Notes: generated by a model not told the origin, from the letters alone. Positions 9,365 to 17,384 are shown, counted from the stretch's first letter. The stretch: DNA of 64,000 bases from Halopiger xanaduensis SH-6 (GCF_000217715.1 NC_015666.1:2306270-2370269); one strand, 5' to 3'. A program made the numbers and translations.

Positions 9365-10153
9365 ATGAAAATCGGAATGATTGGCGCAGGGAATGTCGGG
9401 AGTACAGCCGCTCAGAACTTCGTTGAAGCAGGCCACGAGGTTATGATTAGTAATTCTCGGGGGCCAGAAACACTCACCGATCTCGTTGACGATCTGGGAA
9501 GCAACGCTCATGCGGGGACCGTCTCTGAGGCAGCCGATTTCGGCGAAGTCGTCATGGAGGCGATTCCGTTCAATGCATACAAATCCCTCCCTGCGGACAC
9601 TCTCGGTGATAAGATCGTTATCAGTGCCTCAAATTATTATCCGGGACGTGACGGACTAACCGACGTAGGGAAGACACATACGGACCTCGTTGCGGATCAT
9701 CTCGAAGACTCAAGAGTGGTCAAGGCATTCAATTCTATTTATTGGGAAAACCTCCGAGACGGACAACGGCTCGAGGCCGATCCGGATGACCGTTTTGCGA
9801 TATTTATCGCTGGGGATGATGATGAGGCGAAAAGTGTAGTTTCGAGTCTTATCGAAGATATTGGATTCACTCCTGTGGATACAGGTCTACTTACTGAGGG
9901 AGGCCGTCACATAGAACCGGGTTCGCCGATCTATACTGGCTCACTGACCGCGAGTGAGGCACGGACGCGGTTAGCGGCACTCAAAGCGACTGTGGCTGCA
10001 TATGAAAACGGCTACTACAGTCCCTCGCAGGAAGTCACAATCCAAGAACTAGCTGATGAATTAGACATGAGTGAAGAGTCGCTCTCAGAACATCTTCGTC
10101 GGGGGACAGAACAACTCATCAGTCAATATCTTAAGTCATTCCCCTTTAGTTAA
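9365..10153 (+). CDS. F420-reductase-like Rossmann domain fused to HTH_10
   Basis: A 262-residue protein with two parts. Residues 1-~200 are a COG2085-type dinucleotide-binding domain (NADPH:F420 oxidoreductase-like): glycine loop MIGAGNVGS at 5-13, NSRGPETL at 30-37 typical for the 2'-phosphate of NADP, and GSPIYTGSLTASEAR near where stand-alone relatives end. Residues ~205-256 continue into an HTH_10 (bat-type) domain, AALKATVAAYENGYYSPSQ...IQELADELDMSEESLSEHLRR, closely matching the HTH at 2948-3610. I use the ATG at 9365; a TTG one codon earlier is less likely. It could be a redox- or F420-state-sensing regulator. It is divergent from the HxlR gene. Both domains look complete, with no frameshift. 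Confidence 0.88.
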   Translation: MKIGMIGAGNVGSTAAQNFVEAGHEVMISNSRGPETLTDLVDDLGSNAHAGTVSEAADFGEVVMEAIPFNAYKSLPADTLGDKIVISASNYYPGRDGLTDVGKTHTDLVADHLEDSRVVKAFNSIYWENLRDGQRLEADPDDRFAIFIAGDDDEAKSVVSSLIEDIGFTPVDTGLLTEGGRHIEPGSPIYTGSLTASEARTRLAALKATVAAYENGYYSPSQEVTIQELADELDMSEESLSEHLRRGTEQLISQYLKSFPFS

Positions 10154-10487
10154 GACTCACAAGCTCTACGGTTGGTGTCTATGCCGTCCTGGGGTTTTCT
10201 CATCAAGTTCTTTTAGGGTTTGCCGGTCAGCAGTGACGAGCAATTTTCCACTCTAGACGAGTAGAATCAAGGAGATACATCGAACGCGGTGAAGATTACT
10301 GGTTACGCTGGTATAGAATAGTACAAAAATATGGGGGATTGTGACTGAATTATATTGCTACCATCAGTAAAAACGGCTCGGACTTTGCTAAGATAGAACT
10401 GAAATACCAGATTCAGATATATCCTCTATCTGAACAAGGTAGAACAAAGAGAGAACCGGTAACAGCTACTCTACCGGATTATTTCCA
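10154..10487. other. AT-rich intergenic region, no gene seen
   Basis: About 330 bp between the end of the fusion gene and the VapC stop. It is AT-rich (for example gtacaaaaatatgggggattgtgactgaattatattg) with no supported reading frame, RNA gene or repeat. Composition matches the rest of the accessory patch. Confidence 0.55.
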
Positions 10488-10880
10488 CTAGTACGACCGT
10501 ACTTCGAGGTCATCGACGCGGTTGAAATGTTCGGTATTTCTCGTGATAATCGGCTCATCGTTCAGGAGGGCAGTTGCTGCGATAATACAATCCTCCCGCT
10601 CGAGCTGCTTGCCGCCGTTGATTAGTTCACCGGAGAGTTTCCCGGCTTTTCGCATTACGGTTTGGTCGGCACTTACTACGTGCTTCGTTTCCAGTACGTC
10701 GAGGATACGTTCTCGTTTCGTTTCTGGCACTTGTGAACGGGCGACACCCTCGTAGAGTTCGAGCACCGTTACGGAGGGTACTTTCTGTGGCCGTGATTCC
10801 TTCTCAACGATGTCGAGAAGCCGTTTTGCGTTTTCGTCTCCACGTAATAGGTCGATGATAAATGATGTATCCTGAATCAT
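10488..10880 (-). CDS. vapC: VapC-type PIN-domain toxin
   Basis: A 130-residue PIN-domain ribonuclease, the toxin of a VapBC toxin-antitoxin pair. The acidic catalytic residues are visible: Asp in MIQDTSFIIDLL, Glu in VTVLELYEGV, and Asp in REDCIIAATAL, followed by IITRNTEHF. The start overlaps the antitoxin stop by 4 nt (ATGA), the usual translational coupling. Targets of such enzymes are commonly tRNA or rRNA; the specific target is unknown. Confidence 0.92.
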   Translation of the reverse strand: MIQDTSFIIDLLRGDENAKRLLDIVEKESRPQKVPSVTVLELYEGVARSQVPETKRERILDVLETKHVVSADQTVMRKAGKLSGELINGGKQLEREDCIIAATALLNDEPIITRNTEHFNRVDDLEVRSY

Positions 10881-11137
10881 TCCGCCTTCCCGTTACCAAC
10901 TGCTTCGTCTAGCTCCGCTGTGAGGCGGTCGCTCCGTTCTCTCGAGCGAGTTCGCCCCTCCTCGATAGCGCTTTCGAGGTCCGAAGCCTCCTCCTCGGAG
11001 AGGATACCTGCGACTTCATTCCACGACCGTTCTCCTGCGAGTCGTTTGACGGTTTCACTGAAGCTCTCCCCTTCTTTCTTCCGAGCCTTCAACCGCTCGT
11101 AGGCTTCTTCGTCGAGTGAAATCGTTTTCGTCGCCAT
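10877..11137 (-). CDS. vapB: VapB-type antitoxin
   Basis: An 86-residue antitoxin partner of the adjacent PIN toxin. The N-terminus (ATKTISLDEEAYERLKARK) is the ribbon-helix-helix DNA-binding segment of haloarchaeal VapB proteins. The C-terminal half is charged and would wrap the toxin. I chose the ATG giving MATKTIS; a TTG 10 codons upstream leads into the operator sequence. A short inverted repeat abuts the start codon. Confidence 0.9.
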   Translation of the reverse strand: MATKTISLDEEAYERLKARKKEGESFSETVKRLAGERSWNEVAGILSEEEASDLESAIEEGRTRSRERSDRLTAELDEAVGNGKAE

Positions 11138-11138
11138 C

Positions 11139-11155
11139 GTAGTACACAGCACTAC
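11139..11155. promoter_or_regulatory. Inverted repeat at vapB start, candidate operator
   Basis: On the coding strand GTAGT-7 nt-ACTAC ends just before the vapB ATG. The arms are only 5 bp, but the position over the initiation region suits autoregulation by a VapB-VapC complex. Support is positional only. Confidence 0.4.
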
Positions 11156-11280
11156 ATGCATGCTCAAAAAGTATGGCGTATAGATCGTGCTCGTCGCCGG
11201 TAGACAGATCGGTTAAAGAAGCGACGAGAATACGGAACCCGGAAGCCGCGTCGCGGGAAGTTCGGCCCTGGTTTCGGCAC

Positions 11281-12084
11281 CTACGTCCACGTCTCGACCG
11301 ATTCCAGCAACGTACTAATCGGGGTGCTCGTCGTGAGTTCCTCGAGTTCCGGAAACTCCGCGTACAAGTCGTCGGATTTCGAATAGTCCTTCCCGTCGTC
11401 CGGCCCCGTCGTCGTTCCGCTGACTACGCCGACGACGTCGCCCTCGAGCGTCAGTAACGGGCCGCCGCTGTTTCCCTGCGACGTCGGAACCGTCGAGAGC
11501 AGCCACTCGCTGGCCGCCGGGTGGTCTTCGTAGCGTCCGATCGACATTATCCAGTCGCCGTACCGCCCGGGGTGGCCGATCGTCACCAGCGGATCGCCGT
11601 CGCTGAGCGCCGACTCGTCGCCGGTCGAAAGCCCCGAGAGTCCGTTCGAATCGGTCTGGACCAGCGCGACGTCCGGAATCATATCCTGGTGATACCCCAC
11701 GCGCGTCGCACCGGCGGTTTCTCCGTCGAACGTTTCGATCGTGAACGACCGCCCGTCGATGACGACGTGCGAGTTCGTCACGATGTAGCCCTGCGCCGCA
11801 TCGAGGACCCAGCCGGTTCCGGTGGAGCCGTTCGATCCGCGGACGATCACGACGGCATCGCGGGCGGCTTTCGCCGTCGTTTCCGCGCGCTCGAAGACGT
11901 CCGTCGAGAACCCGGTGGCCGTGTTCGATCGGTTCGAATCCGGCTCCGTCGGCTCGTCGATCGAGTCGCCCGTCGTGTCGGTCGAGTCGCCCGTCGCGTC
12001 GTCGAGGCTCGCACAACCTGCGAGTCCCGCAGCGAGCCCCGTCGCGGTGACTTCGAGCACGCTTCGCCGCGATCGCCGATCCAT
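11281..12084 (-). CDS. Secreted trypsin-like serine protease lipoprotein
   Basis: A 267-residue exported protein. An RR-containing Tat-like signal (DRRSRRSVLEVTATG) ends in lipobox LAGC with the lipidated Cys at 24. A Thr/Asp-rich linker follows. The protease domain has a complete triad: His in VTNSHVV, Asp in MIPDVALV, Ser in TSQGNSGGPL. Residues around GWVLDAAQGYIVTNSH resemble DegP/HtrA-type S1C proteases, but no PDZ domain is present. It probably acts outside the membrane on misfolded or specific surface proteins. It appears monocistronic. Confidence 0.9.
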   Translation of the reverse strand: MDRRSRRSVLEVTATGLAAGLAGCASLDDATGDSTDTTGDSIDEPTEPDSNRSNTATGFSTDVFERAETTAKAARDAVVIVRGSNGSTGTGWVLDAAQGYIVTNSHVVIDGRSFTIETFDGETAGATRVGYHQDMIPDVALVQTDSNGLSGLSTGDESALSDGDPLVTIGHPGRYGDWIMSIGRYEDHPAASEWLLSTVPTSQGNSGGPLLTLEGDVVGVVSGTTTGPDDGKDYSKSDDLYAEFPELEELTTSTPISTLLESVETWT

Positions 12085-12306
12085 GGCGGATTTGGCGAGT
12101 GGACCGGTAAATAGATTCTTGCCGTCTTCGACGGTTCGGCCGGCGCCGACCTCGAGCCTCGAGGCTTGCCGCGCGACGGGATCGACTCGAGCCCGAGCAG
12201 CGGTTCTCGTACCGGTGCCGCTCTGATAAGTTCGGATTGGGGCCGACGAGCAGCTGCAGTCACCGCGCGAAATAGTCGGACGGTCGTGAGTGCCGTCGCG
12301 ACGTCT

Positions 12307-12852
12307 TCACGCCCGCTTGGACGTCTTCTCGCTCGAGTCCACCGCCTGCGGATCGGACCGCAGCCCCAGGTACGCCACGCCGGCGCCGATCACGAACACG
12401 ATCGTCGCGAGGTAGATCGGGCCGAGGTGCGTCGCCCAGTTGTGCGCGAACAGGTCCATGTAGTGCATCGGCAGCGCGATCGCCAGGCCGACGACGGCGG
12501 TGACGACGGCCGCAGCCCACGCCCACAGCAGGCCGCTGCGAACCCCGTACCACGCCAGCGCGGTCACCGCGATTCCCGTCGCGATGATGAACGCTGCAGT
12601 GGCGACGTGGAGGTGGTTGATGTAGTGCATGATCGCCGGATCGATCGCGTCGAGGTCCGCCGGCGTGACCCCGTTGAGCGTCGCGACGCCGAGCTCGAAG
12701 CCGCTCCCGAAGAAGGTTCGGGCCAGGAAGACGACGCCGTAGCCGACGAAGGCGACGCCCGCGAGCGCCATCAGGAGCGCTCCCGTTCGCACCCCGCGTC
12801 CGGGCTCGTAGTCAGTCTCGCGGCGGTCGATGGTTGCTTGCTCTGTGCTCAT
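12307..12852 (-). CDS. Four-helix membrane protein of unknown function
   Basis: A 181-residue polytopic protein with about four hydrophobic segments (ALLMALAGVAFVGYGVVFLA; VATAAFIIATGIAVTALAWYG; WAWAAAVVTAVVGLAIAL; IYLATIVFVIGAGVAYLGL). His residues in HYINHLH and PMHYMDLFAHNWATH could bind heme or metal, but this is speculation. It follows a DUF1059 gene by 27 bp on the same strand, so the two are probably co-transcribed. I do not recognise a named family. Confidence 0.78.
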   Translation of the reverse strand: MSTEQATIDRRETDYEPGRGVRTGALLMALAGVAFVGYGVVFLARTFFGSGFELGVATLNGVTPADLDAIDPAIMHYINHLHVATAAFIIATGIAVTALAWYGVRSGLLWAWAAAVVTAVVGLAIALPMHYMDLFAHNWATHLGPIYLATIVFVIGAGVAYLGLRSDPQAVDSSEKTSKRA

Positions 12853-12879
12853 AATTGGTCGCGTTCAGTTTGCGTCGAT

Positions 12880-13092
12880 TCAGACCTCGACGTCGGTCAT
12901 GTGTTGCTCCTCGATCTCCTCGAGCGAGTACTCCTTTCCGTGCTGTTCGCTGACGTGGTCGCGCGTGATCTCCAGCAGTCGGTCCTTGTCGTCCGCCTCG
13001 GTTCGCATGAGGAAGACGCACCCCGACACTTCGGTGTCGCACGCTACCTGCACGGCTGTTCTCCCCTCGTCTCGCTGTTGTTCGGTAGTCAT
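12880..13092 (-). CDS. DUF1059 family small protein
   Basis: A 70-residue soluble protein resembling DUF1059: VQVACDTEVSGCVFLMRTEADDKDRLLEITRDHVSEQHGKEY. The Cys pair in CDTEVSGC and the HVSEQHG motif are typical of these small conserved proteins of unknown role. The start is the ATG giving MTTEQQR. It lies 27 bp upstream of the four-helix membrane protein gene in the same direction. Confidence 0.8.
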   Translation of the reverse strand: MTTEQQRDEGRTAVQVACDTEVSGCVFLMRTEADDKDRLLEITRDHVSEQHGKEYSLEEIEEQHMTDVEV

Positions 13093-13173
13093 CGTTCGGA
13101 CGCCTCCGCCAAGAGACGCTACGCGCCGCCGACGCATGGAGGCACCTCGTGACGGTCGTGCACCGGGCGGGCC

Positions 13174-13210
13174 CGTTGCAGCCGATGACCGCTCGTCACG
13201 GGCTGCAACG
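13174..13210. other. Strong inverted repeat (hairpin or operator)
   Basis: Perfect 10-bp arms CGTTGCAGCC and GGCTGCAACG are separated by 17 nt that contain a nested TGAC/GTCA pair. It sits between the end of a minus-strand regulator gene and the DUF1059 start. It may terminate the regulator transcript or act as an operator for DUF1059. There is no U-tract on either strand, so a simple intrinsic terminator is less likely. Confidence 0.5.
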
Positions 13211-13281
13211 CTCGAGACGGACCGAACCCTCGTCGCTCGAAACGAGCCGACCACTCGGTAACGACGGTTACAGTATCACCA

Positions 13282-14091
13282 TCACCCCGCAGTCGGCTCG
13301 AGGGCGAGCGGCCGCGCCTCTTGACGGTAGGCTTCGAACGTCGATTCCGCCCACTCGCGCGCCGCCGGCGAATCGGTATCGACCAGGACGCGAACCGTTC
13401 CGGTGGTCCGATCGCAGCAACTGATCGCGATCCGGTCGTCGAAGATGCTCACCCCGTACGGCGGCACGTCGTCGTGCAATCGAACCGTGAGATTGCCGCT
13501 CTCGAGGGGTGCGGCGCAGTGGTCCCGGTAGGTCGAGCGGACGTATCCGGCGGCGCTCGGCGGGTCGATGATCTCCGCCTCCATGCCGTCGAGGATCCGC
13601 CGTCGAAGGTCGTCCCTGCAGGGCTCGAGCAACCCGACGTCGGGGCCGACGAACCGAAACCGAGTCGTCGAGCGCAGCAGCGACGCGAATCGGTTCACCG
13701 GCCGGTACGGCGCGTCGACGTCGGCGACCGTCACGACCGCGTCGCGGACCATCTCGACGGTGAACCCGTGGTCCGCCGACGGGAGCCACCGCCAGATATC
13801 CCGGAACTGCCGCTCGGTAGCGAACCGGTCGAGCAGGTCCCGTAACCCCGTCGCGACGAACGCGCCGAGCGGCGTCGCCTCGTACCGATCGCCGGCTCTG
13901 TTGATCCAGTTGCGCTCCTCGAAGGCGCGCAGAATCCGGCTGATCGTGGACGCCGACGCTCCGGTCCGCGCCCGAAGGTCGGCGCGCGTCCGCGGCCGCT
14001 CGGCGAGCGCGTCGAGTACGGCGACGCGGTGTTCCGATCGGACGAGGAATTCGACGTCCTCGAGCGGCCCGGATGTGGTATTTGGTAGCAT
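13282..14091 (-). CDS. Winged-helix regulator with DUF1724-like domain
   Basis: A 269-residue predicted transcription factor. The N-terminal winged helix (VLDALAERPRTRADLRARTGASASTISRILRAFEER) is ArsR-like. The C-terminal ~180 residues resemble the domain of the methanogenesis-regulator-like/DUF1724 family common in haloarchaea, which ends near SIFDDRIAISCCDRTTGTVRVLVDTDSP. A potential ligand-binding role for the C-terminal domain is known only by analogy. No adjacent gene clearly reveals the target. Confidence 0.85.
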   Translation of the reverse strand: MLPNTTSGPLEDVEFLVRSEHRVAVLDALAERPRTRADLRARTGASASTISRILRAFEERNWINRAGDRYEATPLGAFVATGLRDLLDRFATERQFRDIWRWLPSADHGFTVEMVRDAVVTVADVDAPYRPVNRFASLLRSTTRFRFVGPDVGLLEPCRDDLRRRILDGMEAEIIDPPSAAGYVRSTYRDHCAAPLESGNLTVRLHDDVPPYGVSIFDDRIAISCCDRTTGTVRVLVDTDSPAAREWAESTFEAYRQEARPLALEPTAG

Positions 14092-14157
14092 ACAACATGT
14101 ACGCGCAGTCGGCCTATAGCTGTTCGGTCCGCGAGGGCCGCGCTGGTCGTGCGCGGC

Positions 14158-14973
14158 TCAGATGATCACTTCGTCGGCGGGGAGGTACTCTCGTTCCGTT
14201 CGTCGTGCTTCCGTCCCCGCTTCGACGAGCGTCGACTCGGTCACCTCGTCCGCGAACCGGTCTCGATCCGGGTCGACGCGCTCGAGCATCGACGTGAACG
14301 TCGTGCCGCGGTGGCCGCCCGCCCCGACGATACCGCCGTACTTGCGCTCCTCGAACGACGTCTCGTCCGGGTTCGGAAACGCCTCCCGAATGCGCTTGGC
14401 GGTCTCCCTGATGTACTCGGCCGCCCGTCGCTGCGAGTGCTGACTGTCCGCGTAGAACGCCTCGGCGTGCTCGTCGCACAGATCTTCGGTGAGGTGGTGC
14501 GGCGATTCGTAGCGGACCGACTCGGGGGTCGTGTAGCCGCTGGCGAACCGAATGTTCACCGTGAAGCTATCGGGGTAGCGCAGAATGAGCGGGAAGAAGG
14601 TAAGCTCCGAGACGGTCGTTCGCTGCTGGATCCGCCAGAGCCCCTCGACGTAGTACGCGGTGAGCCGTCCGATCCGATCGTCGCGGTCGCCGCGGTAGTA
14701 CGCCATCGCGACCGCCTCGTAGTTCTCGCCCGCGATGCGGCGACAGCGACGCTCGAACGTGTCGGCCAGCCGCTCGAACTCGGTCTCGTGGGCGTCGAGC
14801 AACGGCACGTCGGGATCGGCGAGCAAGTCCGCGCGCTGCTCGCGCGCATCGGCCACGGCCGTCATGTGCTCGTGGAACGCGCGCTCGGCCTCGAGGTCGG
14901 GGAGCGGCGTGCGAACCGCTCGCTGGTGGAGCACCCGCGTCTCGGCGTTAAATCGGCGGTGGGTGCCGGTCAT
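14158..14973 (-). CDS. Conserved-looking haloarchaeal protein, unknown
   Basis: A 271-residue soluble acidic/basic protein without a signal or membrane segment. It contains a repeated aromatic, helix-rich pattern: FHEHMTAVADAREQRADLLAD; YYVEGLWRIQQRTTVSELTFFPL; EYIRETAKRIREAFPN. The codon pattern is strongly haloarchaeal, so it is a real gene, but I do not recognise the family. An ATG at 14973 and a GTG three codons upstream both could start it; I prefer the ATG. The C-terminus is acidic. Confidence 0.72.
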   Translation of the reverse strand: MTGTHRRFNAETRVLHQRAVRTPLPDLEAERAFHEHMTAVADAREQRADLLADPDVPLLDAHETEFERLADTFERRCRRIAGENYEAVAMAYYRGDRDDRIGRLTAYYVEGLWRIQQRTTVSELTFFPLILRYPDSFTVNIRFASGYTTPESVRYESPHHLTEDLCDEHAEAFYADSQHSQRRAAEYIRETAKRIREAFPNPDETSFEERKYGGIVGAGGHRGTTFTSMLERVDPDRDRFADEVTESTLVEAGTEARRTEREYLPADEVII

Positions 14974-15119
14974 TCGAGACACTGTTCGGCCCGGTGAGTC
15001 TTAATTACGGGTCCTTCGGCGAGGTTCGCCACGAGCGAGCCGTCCGACGTATCACCGTTGGTTACAGTAATCGAACGCCGGAAAATGATTGATACGGGGA
15101 GTCGGGAAACACGGGGACG

Positions 15120-15704
15120 ATGGCTACGGTTCACTGGAATCGAAGTTCGACGGCGGGTCGCGCGATTCGATCGCGAACGGCTCGACTCGAGCGTCGGGTC
15201 CTCGGTCGCACGGTTCGCAGCGTCCGAGCGGCGAGACTCGCGGACGGCGCGAATCGGCGACGGCGGGAACGAGCAACGGTACGCAATCGATCGCCGGATT
15301 CGACGCTCCGAACTGACGGCGGCAGCGAGCAGTCCGGCACCGACGAGACGGCGACGATCGAATTTCTCGACCGCGAAACGGTGCGGATCGTCGGCGACCT
15401 CGAGGAGACCATCCTCTCGCTGTTCTGGTGGGACGAGTCGGGCCGCGTCGGGACGATAACGGAGCCGATCGGCGGCGTCGACGGCGAACGGACCGTCACC
15501 GTCGCCGAGGCGTTCCCCGAGCAGACGTTCGCCTCCGGTCCGGTCGTCACCGGCGTCGAGGGATTCACGACCCCGGGACCGTCGGTTCCGGGTACCGGCG
15601 ACGTCGCCGCCTCGAATCCCGACCTCGAGAATCACGTCGAGGCCGTCCGCGACGAGTACGCGGACGCCGGCGAGCTCGAGGATCCGTTCCCCGACGCGAG
15701 TTGA
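15120..15704 (+). CDS. Hypothetical protein; only the C-terminal two thirds convincing
   Basis: A 194-codon frame whose C-terminal part (from about residue 75, ATIEFLDRETVRIVGDLEETILSLFWWDESGRV) has strong haloarchaeal codon use and composition. The first ~70 residues are Arg/Ser-rich (RSRTARLERRVLGRTVRSVR), unlike any native haloarchaeal N-terminus. Either the true start is inside, with no ATG available, or the 5' end is eroded or frame-shifted: the other plus frames are also open here. No domain is recognised. Confidence 0.5.
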   Translation: MATVHWNRSSTAGRAIRSRTARLERRVLGRTVRSVRAARLADGANRRRRERATVRNRSPDSTLRTDGGSEQSGTDETATIEFLDRETVRIVGDLEETILSLFWWDESGRVGTITEPIGGVDGERTVTVAEAFPEQTFASGPVVTGVEGFTTPGPSVPGTGDVAASNPDLENHVEAVRDEYADAGELEDPFPDAS

Positions 15705-15722
15705 GTCGTCCCGCTCGCGCGG

Positions 15723-16100
15723 TTAGAGCTCCGGGACCGGAACGACCACGACCGGACGCGTCGCCGCCTCGAGGACGGCCTGCGCCGTCGACCCGAGGGC
15801 CGCGGTCGCGTCCGGATTGCCGCTGCGGGCGCCGACGACGAGTTCGTCGGCGTCGATTTCGTCGGCAACGTCGGGGAGGACCGAGGCGGGATCGCCGTCT
15901 CGGACGTCCGTTTCGACGGTACCGACGGTTGCGAGGCGAACCGGGGCGACGTTGAGCGCCTCTCGGGCGTCCTGTCGGGCCGTCTCGTCGTCGACGGCGG
16001 CGACGACCGTCACCGAGTCGTCGCTCGTCGCTCGACCGTCCAGGTAGTCACAGATCGCCGCGGTCGTGTGTACGGAGTCGGTGCCGACCAGATACTGCAT
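15723..16100 (-). CDS. Short UspA-family universal stress protein
   Basis: A 125-residue single Usp domain. The N-terminal beta strand (MQYLVGTDSVHT) and C-terminal ATP-loop-like segment GARSGNPDATAALGSTAQAVLEAATRPVVVVP fit the family. The central region is shorter than in ~145-residue relatives. Usp proteins bind ATP or other small ligands under stress; the ligand here is not predictable. An 8-bp inverted repeat lies 58 bp upstream of its start. Confidence 0.88.
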   Translation of the reverse strand: MQYLVGTDSVHTTAAICDYLDGRATSDDSVTVVAAVDDETARQDAREALNVAPVRLATVGTVETDVRDGDPASVLPDVADEIDADELVVGARSGNPDATAALGSTAQAVLEAATRPVVVVPVPEL

Positions 16101-16477
16101 ATCGGCTGCAGGAAGCCCAGTACCAAGAACGCGGCGCCGAAAACGTCCGGCGGCGGGGCGTTTTCCGACCGAGAAAACGCGCTTGCACCACTAATACGGT
16201 AGCGTCGAAAGGAGTGCGTGGGGACGTGATCGGTCCGATCGCGTCCCGCCGATCCCCACTGCCCGATCCCGGATCGAACGACACTCGCCCTCCCCTCTCC
16301 ACCGCCGTTTCCCGCGGCTCGCGTTGGGTCGTTCGATCCGCCTGCCACCCTCGAAGCGGTCCTCCCCCTTCGTCCGCATCCAGTCCGCGTTCGCTTCGGC
16401 CCTCACGGTCGTGATCGCTCGCGCGAACACGTCCGGTTCGTTCGTGTTCTCCGGCCGGTCTCAACGTGTCGTCGATC
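16101..16477. other. Intergenic region with an inverted repeat
   Basis: About 377 bp upstream of the UspA gene and downstream of the DUF7521-like gene, without a supported gene. The only structure I see is the GCGTTTTC/GAAAACGC inverted repeat at 16158-16180. An AT-richer element (accactaatacggt) near 16190 could be a promoter. Confidence 0.5.
16158..16180. promoter_or_regulatory. 8-bp inverted repeat upstream of UspA gene
   Basis: GCGTTTTC and GAAAACGC, an exact inverted pair, are separated by 7 nt. It is located 58-80 bp upstream of the UspA-like start codon, a usual place for an archaeal operator or activator site. Function is inferred. Confidence 0.45.
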
Positions 16478-16786
16478 TCAATGCTGGCCGTACAGCGAGT
16501 ACATAATCGCGAGCAGCCCGAAGAGCCGGCTCACGTTCTCGAGGAAGGCCGTCACGATCTGCTCGAGGTCGGTCACGGTCGTAATCACGACGTTCACGAG
16601 GAACGGACAGAGCGTCAGCAACAACAAGCCGCCGGCGAGGTAGAGCATCGAGGGCGCGTCGTTGCGACGGTAACCCCGGTAGGCCTGGTAGGCGATGAGC
16701 GTCCCGAAGATGGCGACGAGAAAGAGGCTCGCGACGGTCAGGAGTTCGAACAGCGTCGCCTCGTCGAGCCGGACGGGGGCGCTCAT
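16478..16786 (-). CDS. DUF7521-like small membrane protein
   Basis: A 102-residue protein with about three membrane segments (LFELLTVASLFLVAIFGTLIAYQAY; MLYLAGGLLLLTLCPFLVNVVI; LFGLLAIMYSLYG). It starts within an ATGA overlap with the upstream winged-helix gene. That pairing of a wHTH protein and a small three-helix membrane protein recurs in haloarchaea, so the membrane protein may sense a signal for the regulator. That functional link is inference. Confidence 0.8.
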   Translation of the reverse strand: MSAPVRLDEATLFELLTVASLFLVAIFGTLIAYQAYRGYRRNDAPSMLYLAGGLLLLTLCPFLVNVVITTVTDLEQIVTAFLENVSRLFGLLAIMYSLYGQH

Positions 16787-17130
16787 CGCATCCCCTCCCA
16801 CATTCGCGTGAACTTGTCCGCGACGTCTTCGTCGCGATACGATACCTCGAGGTCGAACGTCCCGTCTTCCAGCGAGAGTTCCAGGTGATCGAGGTTCGCG
16901 CTGTAGACGCTGTAGTGGTTCCCGTCGGGTGCGAGCTCCGTCTCTTCGGTGACGAGGCGACACGCTTCGAGGCGATCGAGCCGACGATATATCGTCGGCA
17001 AGGACGCATCACACCGGTCGCTCAAAGTACTGGCAGACATGGGTTCGACGCTCGTATGGGTGAGGATCTCCCGCGCGTACTCGTCGTCGAGGACTGCGAG
17101 CACCGTCGACAGGTCAGTCTCCTCACTCAC
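16783..17130 (-). CDS. ArsR-like winged-helix regulator paired with DUF7521
   Basis: A 115-residue DNA-binding protein: TVLAVLDDEYAREILTHTSVEPMSASTLSDRCDASLPTIYRRLDRLEACRLV is a clear winged helix, followed by a beta-rich C-terminus (HYSVYSANLDHLELSLEDGTFDLEVSYRD). I take the GTG at 17130 (VSEETDL) because upstream residues are Arg-rich and non-conserved in look. Its stop overlaps the membrane-protein start by 4 nt. Likely a transcriptional regulator; target unknown. Confidence 0.82.
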   Translation of the reverse strand: MSEETDLSTVLAVLDDEYAREILTHTSVEPMSASTLSDRCDASLPTIYRRLDRLEACRLVTEETELAPDGNHYSVYSANLDHLELSLEDGTFDLEVSYRDEDVADKFTRMWEGMR

Positions 17131-17384
17131 TGGTAGCTGAATCGTTCTGGTACTGATATGAAAAGCAGTCCGGTTTTTCTGACCCAGAAAACACGGACCG
17201 TTTCGGGGCCGGCGGGGGTTTCCCGGCAAGACGGACCGGTGAACTCGAGGCGGTATGCGGTCGTTACCGACGGCCGATCACGACGGACGGAAGTGGCAAT
17301 CGGGCCTCGTAACCGCCGCGGATCGCGACCGGGCGGCGGATATCACGCCCATAACTAACCCGGTCGGGCGGCTGTCGTACCCTG

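Noticed and set aside
8484-10487. tRNA gene or attachment site as cause of the AT-rich patch
   Set aside because: I looked for a tRNA cloverleaf and terminal direct repeats around the patch edges and found none by eye.
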